DNA from: JAFLCM01 sp046154665
GTDB lineage: Bacteria; Planctomycetota; Phycisphaerae; Phycisphaerales; UBA1924
Length of the DNA stretch: 64,000 nt
Direction: 5' to 3'
NCBI GenBank assembly: GCA_046154665.1
Contig: JBJXFG010000113.1
Span: 6,247 to 70,246, forward strand
Part shown: piece by piece, positions 17,381-26,444 of the stretch
Position numbering within the stretch: the first letter of the stretch is position 1
How the letters are laid out: every line of letters starts with the position of its first letter
Notes under the pieces: generated by a model
What the model was told of the DNA's origin: nothing
Databases searched by the model: none
Seen by the model: the letters and a program-made list of their open reading frames with translations, nothing else
Made by a program: the position numbers and the translations under genes

Positions 17381-18814
17381 CTACTCCGAAGCCGTCTCCT
17401 TCCACCGCACGATTCTCGGTGGGGCCTCTTCTTCGTCCTCGCTGGGGATGGCGCTGACGGGTCCGGCGATCATGAAGGCGCGGGCCTGCTGGCTGCCGTC
17501 GAGGGTCTTGGCGAGTTGGGTGTGGGATGAGAGCGTTCCGACGCCGCTGTTGTTTCGGCTGAAGCGTGCGGCGTTGAGGAAGTTGGAGGTGTTGTAGGGC
17601 ATGGCGAAGACCTCGCCGGAGTCGGTGCCGGTGAAGAGGGACCACACACAGATGGTGCTGGCGACGTTGGAGCCGCTGGCCTCGGCGGACCAGGTGGAGC
17701 CGTCGAAGGTGCGGTAGCGGGTGTCGCCGGTGTCCGAGGCGGCGTAGCAGAGCAGGGCCTTGGTGCCGCCGGGCTCGAAGGCGATGTCGAAGCAGCGGCG
17801 GTCGGTGTATTGCACGTTGAAGGTGAGGTGCTGGCCGCCGGTCCAACCTGCGCTGGTGAAGCGTGCGACGGCGAGGCCCTTGGCGCTGATGGCCGAGGTG
17901 GTCGGTTCGTATGGGCTGGTGCTGAAGGCGAGCAGCAAGTTACGGCTGACAGGGTCGGTGATGAGCCGGAAGATACGCGGGCGGTCGTTGTGCCCGGGGT
18001 TGAAAGACTGCTCGGCGGTCCAGGCGCCGTTGGTGTACGCGCGGTACCGCGGCAGGAGCTCGGTGTCCGGGGCGTACACGACCACCGGACGGCTGGGAAT
18101 CCCAAAGTAGGCCCCGGCGAATCCCTCTCGCCCGAGGTCGTCGAGGAAGTCATCGAGCATCGTGGCGGGGGTGAACGTCGTGCCGTTGAAGATGCTCGCG
18201 TACAGGCGGCGCTGTGAGTCCATGACCAGCATGAGCGCTTGCCGACTCCCGGGGCGGGCCACCAGTTCCAGATAGCGCACGTGGTCGGCGGTCGGGAGAC
18301 TGAACGTTCCTGTGGTGGAGCCGTTGCGGAACCCGATGCGTGCGGCGGCGTAGTCCCACCAGGCGACGAGCATGGTGCCGGTGTTGGTGTAGACCATGTC
18401 GGCGCCGCGGTGGTTCCACAGGTCGCCGACGTTTGAGCAAAGGGTTTCGACGGTGCTCCAGTTGGTGCCGTCGAAGGTGGCGAGTCTGAGGGCCTTGGTG
18501 CGTGAGATGGCGATGACGGCGGTCTCGTTGCGGGTTGGGCAGTTGCGTGCGACGACCCACGCGCCGGACTCGGAGAACCCGCCGATGGTGGTGGCGGCGC
18601 CCCAGGCCTTGGTGGTGCTGTTCCACACGCGGTAGTGCATGCCGCTGGGGCCGACGGTCGGGGTGACGTCGGTGCGGTTCGAGGCGACGAGGATGGTGGG
18701 GCTGGTGACATCGGCGTGGACGTTGGCGGCGGGCAGCAGCACGCCGGCCAACGTCAGCATCGACAGGGCGAACGAGCGGACGCGCGACGCGGGTTCATGG
18801 CGGCGTGGTTGCAT
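17381..18814 (-). CDS. secreted protein of unknown function (beta-propeller-like)
   Basis: A 477-residue exported protein. MQPRRHEPASRVRSFALSML then TLAGVLLPAANVHA is the best signal peptide, which sets the start at 18814; no strong ribosome site is visible. The mature part is built of repeated units with W and G ends (YRVWNSTTKAWGAATTI, ATFDGTNWSTVETL, RAYTNGAWTAEQSF, ARFTSAGWTGGQHL, RTFDGSTWSAEAS). This spacing suggests a beta-propeller or sialidase-like fold, but I cannot name a family. The C-terminus is acidic (SEDEEEAPP). It diverges from the pseudopilin gene at 19250. Confidence 0.65.
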   Translation of the reverse strand: MQPRRHEPASRVRSFALSMLTLAGVLLPAANVHADVTSPTILVASNRTDVTPTVGPSGMHYRVWNSTTKAWGAATTIGGFSESGAWVVARNCPTRNETAVIAISRTKALRLATFDGTNWSTVETLCSNVGDLWNHRGADMVYTNTGTMLVAWWDYAAARIGFRNGSTTGTFSLPTADHVRYLELVARPGSRQALMLVMDSQRRLYASIFNGTTFTPATMLDDFLDDLGREGFAGAYFGIPSRPVVVYAPDTELLPRYRAYTNGAWTAEQSFNPGHNDRPRIFRLITDPVSRNLLLAFSTSPYEPTTSAISAKGLAVARFTSAGWTGGQHLTFNVQYTDRRCFDIAFEPGGTKALLCYAASDTGDTRYRTFDGSTWSAEASGSNVASTICVWSLFTGTDSGEVFAMPYNTSNFLNAARFSRNNSGVGTLSSHTQLAKTLDGSQQARAFMIAGPVSAIPSEDEEEAPPRIVRWKETASE

Positions 18815-19249
18815 CTGCTGAGCATCGAATCGATGGGCTGGACACCCAAGCGTGTGTGCGGCGTCACGCGATGGGCGGGGTGTCGACCCCCTACAGCCCT
18901 CCCAGGTTTGCATGGTTCTCGGGGCGTGGCGGGGAAGGCGGTTGATAACTTGCGACGACGTGATGGTGTTTCGCGAACTCCGAGTTGGCGGAGATTGCAG
19001 CGCAACTTCCGCGCGATTGCCCATCGGGCTCGGGGCGAGACCGTTGCGATCGCGCGAGGCCCCCGTGAGCGCGGCGTGAGCGAGTTTTTACAGCGCCTTG
19101 GCGGTGCGCTTGTGATGCGTTTACGTCGCTCCGCATACTGCTGGGGCATTCCGAGGTGTTCCCCGTGCCGGAGAGAGACTGTCACGCGACCCCGCCGAAG
19201 CGGGGCCCGGCGCGATCGGCCTCGGAGTGACAAGGACAAGGAAAGTCCC
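18815..19249. other. 435-bp divergent intergenic region
   Basis: No gene is supported. It must hold the promoters of the minus-strand secreted protein and the plus-strand pseudopilin. Its right end contains a possible structured leader at 19151-19231. Confidence 0.5.
19151..19231 (+). promoter_or_regulatory. structured leader of large pseudopilin gene
   Basis: CCGAGG (19151) can pair with CCTCGG (19220), and GTCAC (19181) with GTGAC (19227). Enclosed by these is the hairpin CCCCGC-CGAA-GCGGGG at 19190-19205. The ATG follows 19 bases after the last arm, with AAGGAAAG as ribosome site. The same CCCCGC/GCGGGG stem occurs upstream of two other pilin-class genes. Whether it regulates is inference. 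Confidence 0.35.
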
Positions 19250-20401
19250 ATGAATCACCGCAATTCTCATTCAACCGCCCCCACCTGCGCCCCTGCCTGC
19301 GCCTCCGCTCGCGCGGGCTTCACGCTGGTCGAACTGCTGGTCGTCGTGAGCATCATCGCGCTGCTGATCGGCATCCTGCTGCCCAGTGTGGGCGAAGTTC
19401 GCCGCCAGGCGCGGATCGGTCTGTGTACGGCGAACATGAAGCAGCACGGGCAGGCGGCGAGCAACTACGCCGCTTCGAACAAGGACAACCTGCCGCACGT
19501 GCCGCTAAGCAACGGGAAGGGTCAGGCCGGGCCGGTGGGTTCGATCGGGCGGTACTTCGGCTCGGCGCTGAATCCCACGAACGGGGTGACTTTCGCGGAG
19601 CCGGGCATCCCGACGATGACGGGCATCGCCAACAGCGACACGCTGCGGAACAGCCAGTATTTCTCGAACGCGCAGGCGTGGAATGCGTACTGGGTGTTTC
19701 TCTCTGAGTTCGCGGTTGATGGTGCCGGGACCGATGTGATGCAGGAGATGTTCATCTCGCCGAGCGAGGGCGACATCCGCGAAGAGTGGAAGCGCACCCG
19801 CCAGTGGGTGAGCAACCGCGCCAGCACCGGCAGCGGCAACACCAACGGCTTCTGGACCCTCGGCGGCCCCGAGGGGACCCAGACCATCGGCGACCCCGAT
19901 GTCGAGCCGTACCGCCCCAAACTGGGCTCGTACCGCTATGTCCACGCCGCCATGACCGATCACCGCGTGTACGGGCTCAACACCCGCGGCACGCCGACCC
20001 TGGGCAATGGTGTGACGCCGCAGACGGTGAATCTCGGTTCGTCGAACGCGACGGGTTTTGCGTCGTACGTTCGTCGGAACACGGTGGCGAGCGTGGATTA
20101 CCCTTCGCAGAAGGTCGTGTTCTTCCTGTGGAACGCGGCGCACAACAAGTCCGCCGAGATGTGGTGCGACCCGAGCGCGACCAGCACGGTGGCGCTTGGT
20201 GACGGTTCGGCGCGGGCGGTGATCGCGCAGCGCGAGGCGCTGCCGTTCGAGGCCGACGCGGTGCGGCGCTTCGAGTCGTCGGGCCCGTATGGCGCGGTGA
20301 ACTTCACGCCGGAGGGCGAGGAGGCCAGCGGCGCGGCGGTCGAGGGTCGGTACACGTGGTTCTTCCTGACGGTGGGGGGGATCAAGGGGCGCGATCTGTG
20401 A
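19250..20401 (+). CDS. large type II secretion-like pseudopilin
   Basis: A 383-residue prepilin-like protein. The leader MNHRNSHSTAPTCAPACAS ends in ARAG, followed by FTLVELLVVVSIIALLIGIL; cleavage is expected after Gly23 by a prepilin peptidase. Helix residue Glu5 of the mature protein is present. The remaining 330 residues form a large head rich in Asn, Thr and Gly, with AEMWCDPSATSTVALGDGSARA near the end, typical of planctomycete giant pseudopilins. AAGGAAAG lies 5 bases before the ATG. It may form fibres or cell-surface machinery; no assembly ATPase is nearby. Confidence 0.85.
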   Translation: MNHRNSHSTAPTCAPACASARAGFTLVELLVVVSIIALLIGILLPSVGEVRRQARIGLCTANMKQHGQAASNYAASNKDNLPHVPLSNGKGQAGPVGSIGRYFGSALNPTNGVTFAEPGIPTMTGIANSDTLRNSQYFSNAQAWNAYWVFLSEFAVDGAGTDVMQEMFISPSEGDIREEWKRTRQWVSNRASTGSGNTNGFWTLGGPEGTQTIGDPDVEPYRPKLGSYRYVHAAMTDHRVYGLNTRGTPTLGNGVTPQTVNLGSSNATGFASYVRRNTVASVDYPSQKVVFFLWNAAHNKSAEMWCDPSATSTVALGDGSARAVIAQREALPFEADAVRRFESSGPYGAVNFTPEGEEASGAAVEGRYTWFFLTVGGIKGRDL

Positions 20402-20473
20402 TCGGCGAGCGAGCGCGTCGAGGCTGGCGCGTGAGCGGCGGGGTTCTCGGGATGGCTGACGTCCAACAGAATC

Positions 20474-20505
20474 AAACCCGCTCGCTGACGCTCGGGGTTC
20501 GTTGG
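20474..20505. repeat. CTCGCT-ACGCTCGGGG element, copy 1
   Basis: AACCCGCTCGCTGACG followed by CTCGGGGTTCGTTGG. Terminal AACCC and GGGTT can pair. Related copies lie at 23710-23740 and 40751-40780. Confidence 0.8.
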
Positions 20506-20512
20506 CGGCGCG

Positions 20513-20878
20513 TCATTCGTCGTCTTGCTCGGGTTGGTGCGCGGAACCATCCGGCCTGTTCCAACCGCTGTCGGGGTCTTGAGCCAGCGCGGTGGACGCT
20601 TGACGTATGCAGCGGGCGCAGGCGACGGCGCTGTCGGCGAGCGGGCTTTGCCAGAAGATCTCCTTGCGGTCTTCGAGGCAGAGCAGGCACTTGACGCCGG
20701 TGACGCCTGACTTGCCGAGCAGGACCTCGGCGTAGGCGACCTTGAGGCAGTCGGAGCAGATCAGGCTGCCCTGGTGACCCTCGACCATCGGGCGGCGATC
20801 CTCCCAGGCTTTGTGGCAGAAATCACAGAGGAAATCGGCCATGGTCATGTTGTCGGGGTCGGTGCCGGGGCGGTGCAT
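20513..20878 (-). CDS. zinc-knuckle protein, unknown function
   Basis: A 121-residue protein with four CxxC pairs: LCDFCHKAW, LICSDCLKV, VKCLLCLED and VACARCIRQ. It should bind two zinc ions. The spacing recalls ClpX-type C4 fingers, but there is no ATPase. The C-terminus is hydrophilic and acidic. The start is uncertain: ATGs at 20878, 20848 and 20842 are all possible, and a tandem repeat begins just beyond the first, so the N-terminal MHRPGTDPDN may not be translated. The pseudopilin gene converges on it. Confidence 0.7.
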   Translation of the reverse strand: MHRPGTDPDNMTMADFLCDFCHKAWEDRRPMVEGHQGSLICSDCLKVAYAEVLLGKSGVTGVKCLLCLEDRKEIFWQSPLADSAVACARCIRQASTALAQDPDSGWNRPDGSAHQPEQDDE

Positions 20879-20879
20879 G

Positions 20880-21108
20880 GGGGGCTTGGGGCTTGGGGCT
20901 TGAGGCTTGGGGCTTGGGGCTTGGGGCTTGGGGCTTCGTGTTGAGCGGTGCGTCTTGTGGAAGTGTGGCGCGGAACATCGCCAGCGTCGCCAAACCACCG
21001 GGCGTGGAGAATAGGCCACTTCGCCACTTCGCCACTTCGCCACTTCGCCACTTCGCCACTTCGCCACTTCGCCGAAGAGACCCCTCCCTCACGGTCGGGG
21101 TTCTGTTG
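20880..21108. repeat. heptamer and octamer arrays plus ACCCC element copy 3
   Basis: GGCTTGGG-type heptamers run from 20880 to 20936. CACTTCGC octamers, about eight copies, run from 21012 to 21075. The ACCCC...GGGGT unit follows at 21080-21108, then CGTGCCTC-type units to about 21165. The whole interval between the zinc-knuckle gene and the methyltransferase is repeat-derived. Confidence 0.9.
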
Positions 21109-21169
21109 CCTTCGCACTTCGTGCCTGCGTGCCTCGGTGCCTCCTTGCCTGCGTGCCTCCGTGCCTTCT

Positions 21170-22075
21170 TCACCACTTCTCCGCCACCAGGTGGTACACC
21201 GGCGGGGCGTGCCAGAAGGCGTCGGGATTGGCTGACCACTGGGCCCACGCGCGGGTGAAGTCGTCGGCCTCGTTCTGCTTGAGGAAGCCGTGCTGCACGA
21301 GTGTGGGCACATAGATGCGGAAGAAGGTGTCGGCCCACATCCACATTGTTTCGCCGGGGCGGGCGACGCGCTGTTCGCAGGCGAGGTGGGTCACGCGCAG
21401 GCCGGCGTCGCGGCACATGGCGGGGATGCGGGCGACGATGTCCGGGTCGCCGCCGCGGGAGCGCCAGGAGATGCCCACGGCCTCGACGACGCGTTCGAAC
21501 GGCGGGCAGCGTGGGGCGAGCGCCAGTGATTCGTAGTTGAAGTAGTCGTTGACGCAGAGCTTGCCGCCGGGCTTGAGCAGCTTGGCGATGTCGGCGATGA
21601 CGTCGGCTGGGCGCGGGACGAAGCAGAGCACCCAGCGCATGAAGGCGAGGTCGAAGACGGCGTCGCCGGCGCAGCCGAGTGGTGCGAGGCGATCGGACGC
21701 GGCCCGCAGCGTTTCGCGCAGTTGCTGGACGTCGCCGACGAGGCCGACGGCCTCGCGCTGCAGGCCGCGGGCGCGTGCGGCGTCGTTGACGCGCTCGATG
21801 TAGCGGGCCGATTCATCGATGCCGACGACGCAGCCGCCGGGGCGGTGGTTGGAATCCCCGGTGACGATTTCGGCGAGGTCCATGAGGGCGAAGCCGGGGC
21901 CGCAGCCGGCGTCGAGGGCTTTGTGTCCGGGCAGGATGCCGGCGCGTCGCCAGGTGGCGTGGGCGAGGTCGGACCACAGGCGGTGCTGGAAGCCGAGGCG
22001 GCGTGCTTCTTCGTCGTGGGTGCCGAGGATGTATTCGCGCTCGTCGGCGGTGTTTGGATTGGGTGTCATCGTCAT
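21170..22075 (-). CDS. class I SAM-dependent methyltransferase
   Basis: A 301-residue methyltransferase. Motif I is ALDAGCGPGFALMDL, and CVVGIDESARYIERV gives the acidic residue that holds the ribose. VFDLAFMRWVLCFVPRP is motif IV, and LLKPGGKLCVNDYFNYES is motif V/VI. The N-terminal YILGTHDEEARRLGFQHRL is typical of small-molecule methyltransferases of the UbiE/COQ5 type. The substrate is unknown. It may start at MTMTP or two codons later. Confidence 0.9.
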   Translation of the reverse strand: MTMTPNPNTADEREYILGTHDEEARRLGFQHRLWSDLAHATWRRAGILPGHKALDAGCGPGFALMDLAEIVTGDSNHRPGGCVVGIDESARYIERVNDAARARGLQREAVGLVGDVQQLRETLRAASDRLAPLGCAGDAVFDLAFMRWVLCFVPRPADVIADIAKLLKPGGKLCVNDYFNYESLALAPRCPPFERVVEAVGISWRSRGGDPDIVARIPAMCRDAGLRVTHLACEQRVARPGETMWMWADTFFRIYVPTLVQHGFLKQNEADDFTRAWAQWSANPDAFWHAPPVYHLVAEKW

Positions 22076-22102
22076 AGGGTCTGGATGCTACGACGTGGCA
22101 TC

Positions 22103-22200
22103 GGGTGGCATGCTCAAACTACCTGTTTGAGCATGTTTCAAAGTTGTGCATGCTCACTCAATCGGAGCATGCTCAAACAGGAAGTTTGAGCATGCCACCC
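22103..22200. repeat. 98-bp REPIN-like double palindrome (CATGCTCAAAC)
   Basis: The left arm GGGTGGCATGCTCAAACT and right arm AGTTTGAGCATGCCACCC are exact inverted copies. Each continues into an internal hairpin, CATGCTCAAAC with GTTTGAGCATG. The near-identity of the arms extends about 35 bp. The centre (about 22139-22165) is unpaired. Confidence 0.92.
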
Positions 22201-22210
22201 GTTGAACGCT

Positions 22211-23569
22211 CTATTCCGGTCGGGCCGCGCCGCCCGGGCCGGGGGTGGCGCGTTTCGGGTCGTCGCCGCGGCGTGACGCCGCGCGGACGACGACGCGCAG
22301 GTCCGGGTCGGCGACGGCGCTCTCGGGCTTTGGCAGCCAGCCCCACAGGGCGGGCGGGCCGATGTTCATGCAGATCGTCGGCGGGATCCAGTGGAACGCC
22401 AGCGGCTGCATGTAGTCAAGATCTTCGTGGTGGCCGAAGAACTGCCAGCGCTGCGCCAGCGGCGGGGGCCTTGATGAGAACTCGCGCTGGCGCTGCACAT
22501 CGACGGGGATCCACTCGCCGCGGTTATGGTGCTCGTCATAGAGGTAGAACTCGGCCCAGGCGCGGACGTTGGCGACGAGGGTGGCGCGCTGCTTCTCGTT
22601 GACGCGGTCGTCCTGCACGCGGTTGTCGTGGCCGATGACGAGGCGGGCGGGGATTCCGGCGGCGCGGTAGACCGCCACGAGGAGGTTGGCCATGTCGAGC
22701 ACCGGTCCGCGGCCGCGCTCGGCGGCGACGGCGGCGCCGTCGACCGCGAAACCGCTCAGCAGCGCCCCGCTGTAGCGCAGCGAGTTCTGCCCGCGACCGG
22801 TGCTTGCCACGGCGTTGGACTGCGGCTGGTAGTGCGCCGCCGCGCGGCCCGCGAGGTATTTCGCGAGTGAGTAGGGCGGCGTGTTGCGGGGCTCCGGCCC
22901 GCCGGGGGCCTGGCGCATCCAGCGTTCGAGCAGCAGCCGCACCTGCGGGGATTGGCTCTCGACCATGAGTTGCGGCATGAGCGCCGAGGCGATGTCATCG
23001 GGCCAGGGGGTGGTGGGCCAGGCGATCCTGACGGCGCGCGTCTCGTCGATGCGCGTTTCGAACGAGGTCATGGGGATTTCGAGGCTGAGTTGGAGCGCGT
23101 TGCCGTTGGCGGCGGCGGCGTCCCACGCGCCCAGGCGGGTGCCGCTCTGGTATCCGGTGAGCAGGCGCGGCGTGGGTGCGAGCATCCGCCCGTCGATCTC
23201 CCACTTGCCGGTGACGCGGTCGTCCCAGTTGTCGTGCGAGGCGCTGGTGGCGGTGAGCGGGAAGAACATCGTCGCGGAATCGAACGACACGCGTCGCGTC
23301 TGCAATGGGTCGACGGCGGCACCGGGGAGCTTGGGCTGGCAGCCGATCAGGCGGAGGTTGATGACGACGGTCCAGTCGCGGTGGTTGAGGGGGTGACGGG
23401 TGAGGACGGGGGGTTCGTTGGGGCGCTCGCCGCGCAGGGCGGGGGCGGGGGAGGCTGGCGGCGGGGTTGCGGTGGGGGGGGCCGTTGAGGCAGCGCCGGT
23501 CTGGGCCGACGCACCGGGGGCGCACGCCCAAATGTACGACGCCAACGCGACCGCCCACGAGATGAACAT
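22211..23569 (-). CDS. exported transglutaminase-fold protein lacking catalytic Cys and His
   Basis: A 452-residue exported protein; MFISWAVALASYIWA and the following CAPGASAQ form a signal peptide. A transglutaminase-like core lies at about residues 310-400: LDMANLLVAVYRAAGIPARL then VRAWAEFYLYDE and EWIPVDV. In active members the first block carries Cys two residues before the Asp and the second carries His before AW. Here these positions are Val (GPVLDMA) and Arg (RAWAEF); the Asp of PVD is kept. The N-terminal half is beta-rich with a Pro/Ala linker. It probably binds rather than cleaves or cross-links. Confidence 0.75.
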   Translation of the reverse strand: MFISWAVALASYIWACAPGASAQTGAASTAPPTATPPPASPAPALRGERPNEPPVLTRHPLNHRDWTVVINLRLIGCQPKLPGAAVDPLQTRRVSFDSATMFFPLTATSASHDNWDDRVTGKWEIDGRMLAPTPRLLTGYQSGTRLGAWDAAAANGNALQLSLEIPMTSFETRIDETRAVRIAWPTTPWPDDIASALMPQLMVESQSPQVRLLLERWMRQAPGGPEPRNTPPYSLAKYLAGRAAAHYQPQSNAVASTGRGQNSLRYSGALLSGFAVDGAAVAAERGRGPVLDMANLLVAVYRAAGIPARLVIGHDNRVQDDRVNEKQRATLVANVRAWAEFYLYDEHHNRGEWIPVDVQRQREFSSRPPPLAQRWQFFGHHEDLDYMQPLAFHWIPPTICMNIGPPALWGWLPKPESAVADPDLRVVVRAASRRGDDPKRATPGPGGAARPE

Positions 23570-23709
23570 GCGATGTCTCACAGCAAATCCTATGGACGCG
23601 GGGGTTGGGCGGCGGTTCCAATCCGCCCGGACGCTTGCGGACGGAGAACAACGAGCCCGGATCGTCAGCGGCGGGTGTCGAGGTTTCGGCGGCTTGCGTT
23701 GATCGGAAG

Positions 23710-23740
23710 AACCCACTCGCTCACGCTCGGGGCTCGTTGG
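23710..23740. repeat. CTCGCT-ACGCTCGGGG element, copy 2
   Basis: AACCCACTCGCTCACG followed by CTCGGGGCTCGTTGG, near the end of the methyltransferase gene at 23748. It is one of three copies (20474, 23710 and 40751). Confidence 0.8.
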
Positions 23741-23747
23741 TCGGGCG

Positions 23748-24548
23748 TCACACCCGCTCGGCGATATGGAGCTCGCACACATAGCGCATGACCAGCGAGC
23801 CGCCCGAGGCGAAGCGGACGAAAAGGTCGGCGAGGTCGGACTCTGCCGCGGCGCGTTGGGGGCCCTCGGCGGGCATGTACGAGGCGCTCATGGCGCGGCC
23901 GATGAGGCCTTCAAGTGTCACCGTGTGCTGGTTGGGGAACTCGCGGAGTCGATAGCCGGTGAGGCCGGCTGCCCGAGCCGCCGGCGCGCCCAGCACGCAC
24001 GCGTCGTTGCGGAACCAGGGCGATCGCGGGACATCGCGGGCGTGACGCATCACCACGTCGCGGTAAGCGGCCATGGCGGGGTCGCGGACATCGTGGACGT
24101 TCCATAGGGCGGCGGCGCGTCCGCCGGGCGAAAGGATGCGGGCGAACTCGTGCATGGCCGCGGCGCCTTCGAGCCAGTGCAGGCTCTGGGCGCACAGCAC
24201 GAGTGAGACGGCGGCATCGGCGAGGCCGGTGCGCTCGCCGGTGGAATCGTGCCAGAGCACGCGCGTGCCGAACGACGCGGTGTCGGCCTTTCCGCGCCGG
24301 CGCATGTCGGCGTTGGGCTCGACGGCGTGGACGTTGATGCCGCGATCCAACAGCAGGCGGGTGGAGATGCCGGTGCCGGCGCCGATGTCGGCGGCCCATG
24401 CGCCGGGCGCGATGCCTTCGAGCAGCGCGTCGATTGCTTCGGGCGGATAGGAAGGGCGGTGCTTGGCGTAGTCGCCGACGCGACCGGTGAAGCGACGCGT
24501 CGGGGCGTCGCCCTGGGGTGCGTGCGGAGACTGGTCGGCATCACCCAT
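23748..24548 (-). CDS. class I SAM-dependent methyltransferase
   Basis: A 266-residue methyltransferase with RFTGRVGDYAKHRPSYP at the N-terminus, as in the Trans-aconitate/UbiE-like group. Motif I is AADIGAGTGISTRLLLDRG, followed by VHAVEPNADMRRRG. AVSLVLCAQSLHWLEG and ILSPGGRAAALWNV complete the SAM site. An in-frame GTG at 24557, directly after the upstream stop, would add three residues; the two genes are therefore probably translationally coupled. The substrate is unknown. The preceding gene on the strand is the serine hydrolase. Confidence 0.88.
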   Translation of the reverse strand: MGDADQSPHAPQGDAPTRRFTGRVGDYAKHRPSYPPEAIDALLEGIAPGAWAADIGAGTGISTRLLLDRGINVHAVEPNADMRRRGKADTASFGTRVLWHDSTGERTGLADAAVSLVLCAQSLHWLEGAAAMHEFARILSPGGRAAALWNVHDVRDPAMAAYRDVVMRHARDVPRSPWFRNDACVLGAPAARAAGLTGYRLREFPNQHTVTLEGLIGRAMSASYMPAEGPQRAAAESDLADLFVRFASGGSLVMRYVCELHIAERV

Positions 24549-24557
24549 GGCGGGCAC

Positions 24558-26375
24558 TCATTTCTTGCGGGGGGCGACGCTGTTTTCGCCGTTGGCGTAG
24601 ATCGCCACGCGGTCCACGGCTCCGTCGGAACCGTTCAAGAACTCGACGGAGACACCGGTGAAGTTCTTGTAGCGGAAGGTGGTGCCCTGGACGGGGATGA
24701 GTTCCTCTCCGCGTCCCAGCGTCACCACTTCGAGCGTGCCGTTTTCGCGGAGGCGGACCTCGGCGGTGTTCCCGCGCACGTCGTACTTGCCGACGAATCG
24801 CTCCAGGAACGACCGCTCCATCATCTCTATCGGCGGCATGCGCTTGAAGACGATTGGGGCCAGCCGCGGCTCAAACGGCACCACGAGCGACGAAACATCG
24901 CCCGCGAAATCGGTCTGGAACTGGAGGCGCTGGCGGTCAAGGCGGCTGGCGCGGTCTTCGGGTGTCTGGAAGACGTCGAAGTGCCAGTGTTCGAGCTTGG
25001 CCGAGAAGCCGTTGTAGGTGAACGTGAGCGACCCGTCGGAGGACCCGATGGTGATGTCGCCGTAGCCGGGGTGGTTGTAGCGACCGACATACTCGGGTAG
25101 GTCGTGCGAGGGCTTGGTGCCGGTGCGTCGGTCGGTCGCGCCGGAGGACTTGGCGGAGTCTTCCTGGGCGAAGGTCTTGGTTTCGAGTTCGGCTTCGCGC
25201 TCGATCATGCCGGCGCTGGGCATGCCTGTGAGGCGGTCGATGATCTCGAAGGGGAGGCCGTCGCGCAGGACGGCACCGGCGCGGTTGGTGAGGACAGCCA
25301 GGCCGATCTTGTGCTTGGGTGCGAACAGGATGAGTGCGGCGGCGCCTGGCATGTTGCCGCCGTGCTCGGCGATCTCGATGCCGCGGTAGGTGTAGACCAT
25401 GAGGCCCATGCCGTACATCTGGAAACCGCGGACATCGTCGAAGGTGTCGGGCCCGATGGGGAAGTGCGGCTGCATCATGGACTTGACGTCGGCCTCGTCG
25501 AGCACGCGCTTGCCGTCGAGCACGCCGCCGGCGAGCATCATCCGGATGTAGGGCACCAGGTCGCGGGCCGTCGAGTTCATGCTGCCCGCCGGGCCCGCGG
25601 CGTCGAACGACTCGAAGGGATCGGGCACGAGTTTCCGCTCGTTGTTGAGCTGATAGCCCGAAGCCCGGTCCGCCGCGGCGTTCAGCTCCGCCAGCGTGAA
25701 GTTCGTGCTCGCCATGCCCAGCGGGGTGAAGAGAGCTTCCTTCGTGAACTCCTCCCACGGCTTGCCCGCGACTCGACCGGCGAGATAGCCGGCCTCCATG
25801 TACATGAAGTTGTTATAGAGGAACCGCGTGCGGAGATCGAACGCGAAGTCGAGGTGTTGCAGCCGCTTGTGCATCGCTTCGCGGTTGAGCGTGCTGCCGA
25901 ACCACACGGCGTCGTGGCGCGGCATCCCGATGCGGTGGGTGACGAGGTCGCGCGGGGTGGCGCGGAGCGTGGCGTCGTCGTTGCCGAGGCGGAAGTCCGG
26001 CATGTAGTCGCGGACCGGCTTGTCCCATTCGAGTTTGCCCGCCCGAACCAGCGTCGCCAGGCCCGCCACCGTGAACTGCTTGGTGATCGACGCGATGGGC
26101 ATCATCGTGTCGGGGGTCATGGGGAGGTTTTCTTCGATGTTGCGCAGGCCGTAGCCCTTGAGGAGGACGACCTTGTCATCGACGACGACGGCGACGCTGA
26201 CGCCGGGGACTTTCTGGTCGGCGAGGGCTTTGGTGATGACGGCGTCAATATCGGAGAGGCGGGCGGCGGGGTCGGTGGCGGTGGCCGGGGCGGCTGGTGC
26301 GGGCTGCTTGTCGGCGAAGACGATGGGGGCCGAGACGAGCGTGAGGAGCAGGGGAATGATGAGGCGGAGTTTCAT
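24558..26375 (-). CDS. exported serine hydrolase (beta-lactamase/class C PBP family)
   Basis: A 605-residue exported enzyme. MKLRLIIPLLLTLVSAPIVFA is a signal peptide; AGGGAA precedes the ATG. The catalytic SxxK is SITK at residues 96-99, and YNN at 187-189 is the YxN motif. EHGGNMPGAAAL supplies the HxG element that replaces KTG in this family. The C-terminal 200 residues hold beta-rich domains (YVGRYNHPGYGDITIGS, FVGKYDVRGNTAEVRL), as in esterase-like relatives. It may be an esterase, D-aminopeptidase or beta-lactamase; sequence alone does not decide. It abuts the methyltransferase gene. Confidence 0.88.
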   Translation of the reverse strand: MKLRLIIPLLLTLVSAPIVFADKQPAPAAPATATDPAARLSDIDAVITKALADQKVPGVSVAVVVDDKVVLLKGYGLRNIEENLPMTPDTMMPIASITKQFTVAGLATLVRAGKLEWDKPVRDYMPDFRLGNDDATLRATPRDLVTHRIGMPRHDAVWFGSTLNREAMHKRLQHLDFAFDLRTRFLYNNFMYMEAGYLAGRVAGKPWEEFTKEALFTPLGMASTNFTLAELNAAADRASGYQLNNERKLVPDPFESFDAAGPAGSMNSTARDLVPYIRMMLAGGVLDGKRVLDEADVKSMMQPHFPIGPDTFDDVRGFQMYGMGLMVYTYRGIEIAEHGGNMPGAAALILFAPKHKIGLAVLTNRAGAVLRDGLPFEIIDRLTGMPSAGMIEREAELETKTFAQEDSAKSSGATDRRTGTKPSHDLPEYVGRYNHPGYGDITIGSSDGSLTFTYNGFSAKLEHWHFDVFQTPEDRASRLDRQRLQFQTDFAGDVSSLVVPFEPRLAPIVFKRMPPIEMMERSFLERFVGKYDVRGNTAEVRLRENGTLEVVTLGRGEELIPVQGTTFRYKNFTGVSVEFLNGSDGAVDRVAIYANGENSVAPRKK

Positions 26376-26444
26376 GGGTGTTCCCTGGTGAGGCGGGGAG
26401 GTGTTGCGGGTGAACAATGTATCGTGAGGGAGGGGCCTGTGAGG

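Noticed and set aside
18635..19249. Extended N-terminus of the pseudopilin at 19250
   Set aside because: The frame is open upstream, but it would bury the prepilin leader 200 residues inside the protein; ATG 19250 has a ribosome site and a proper leader.
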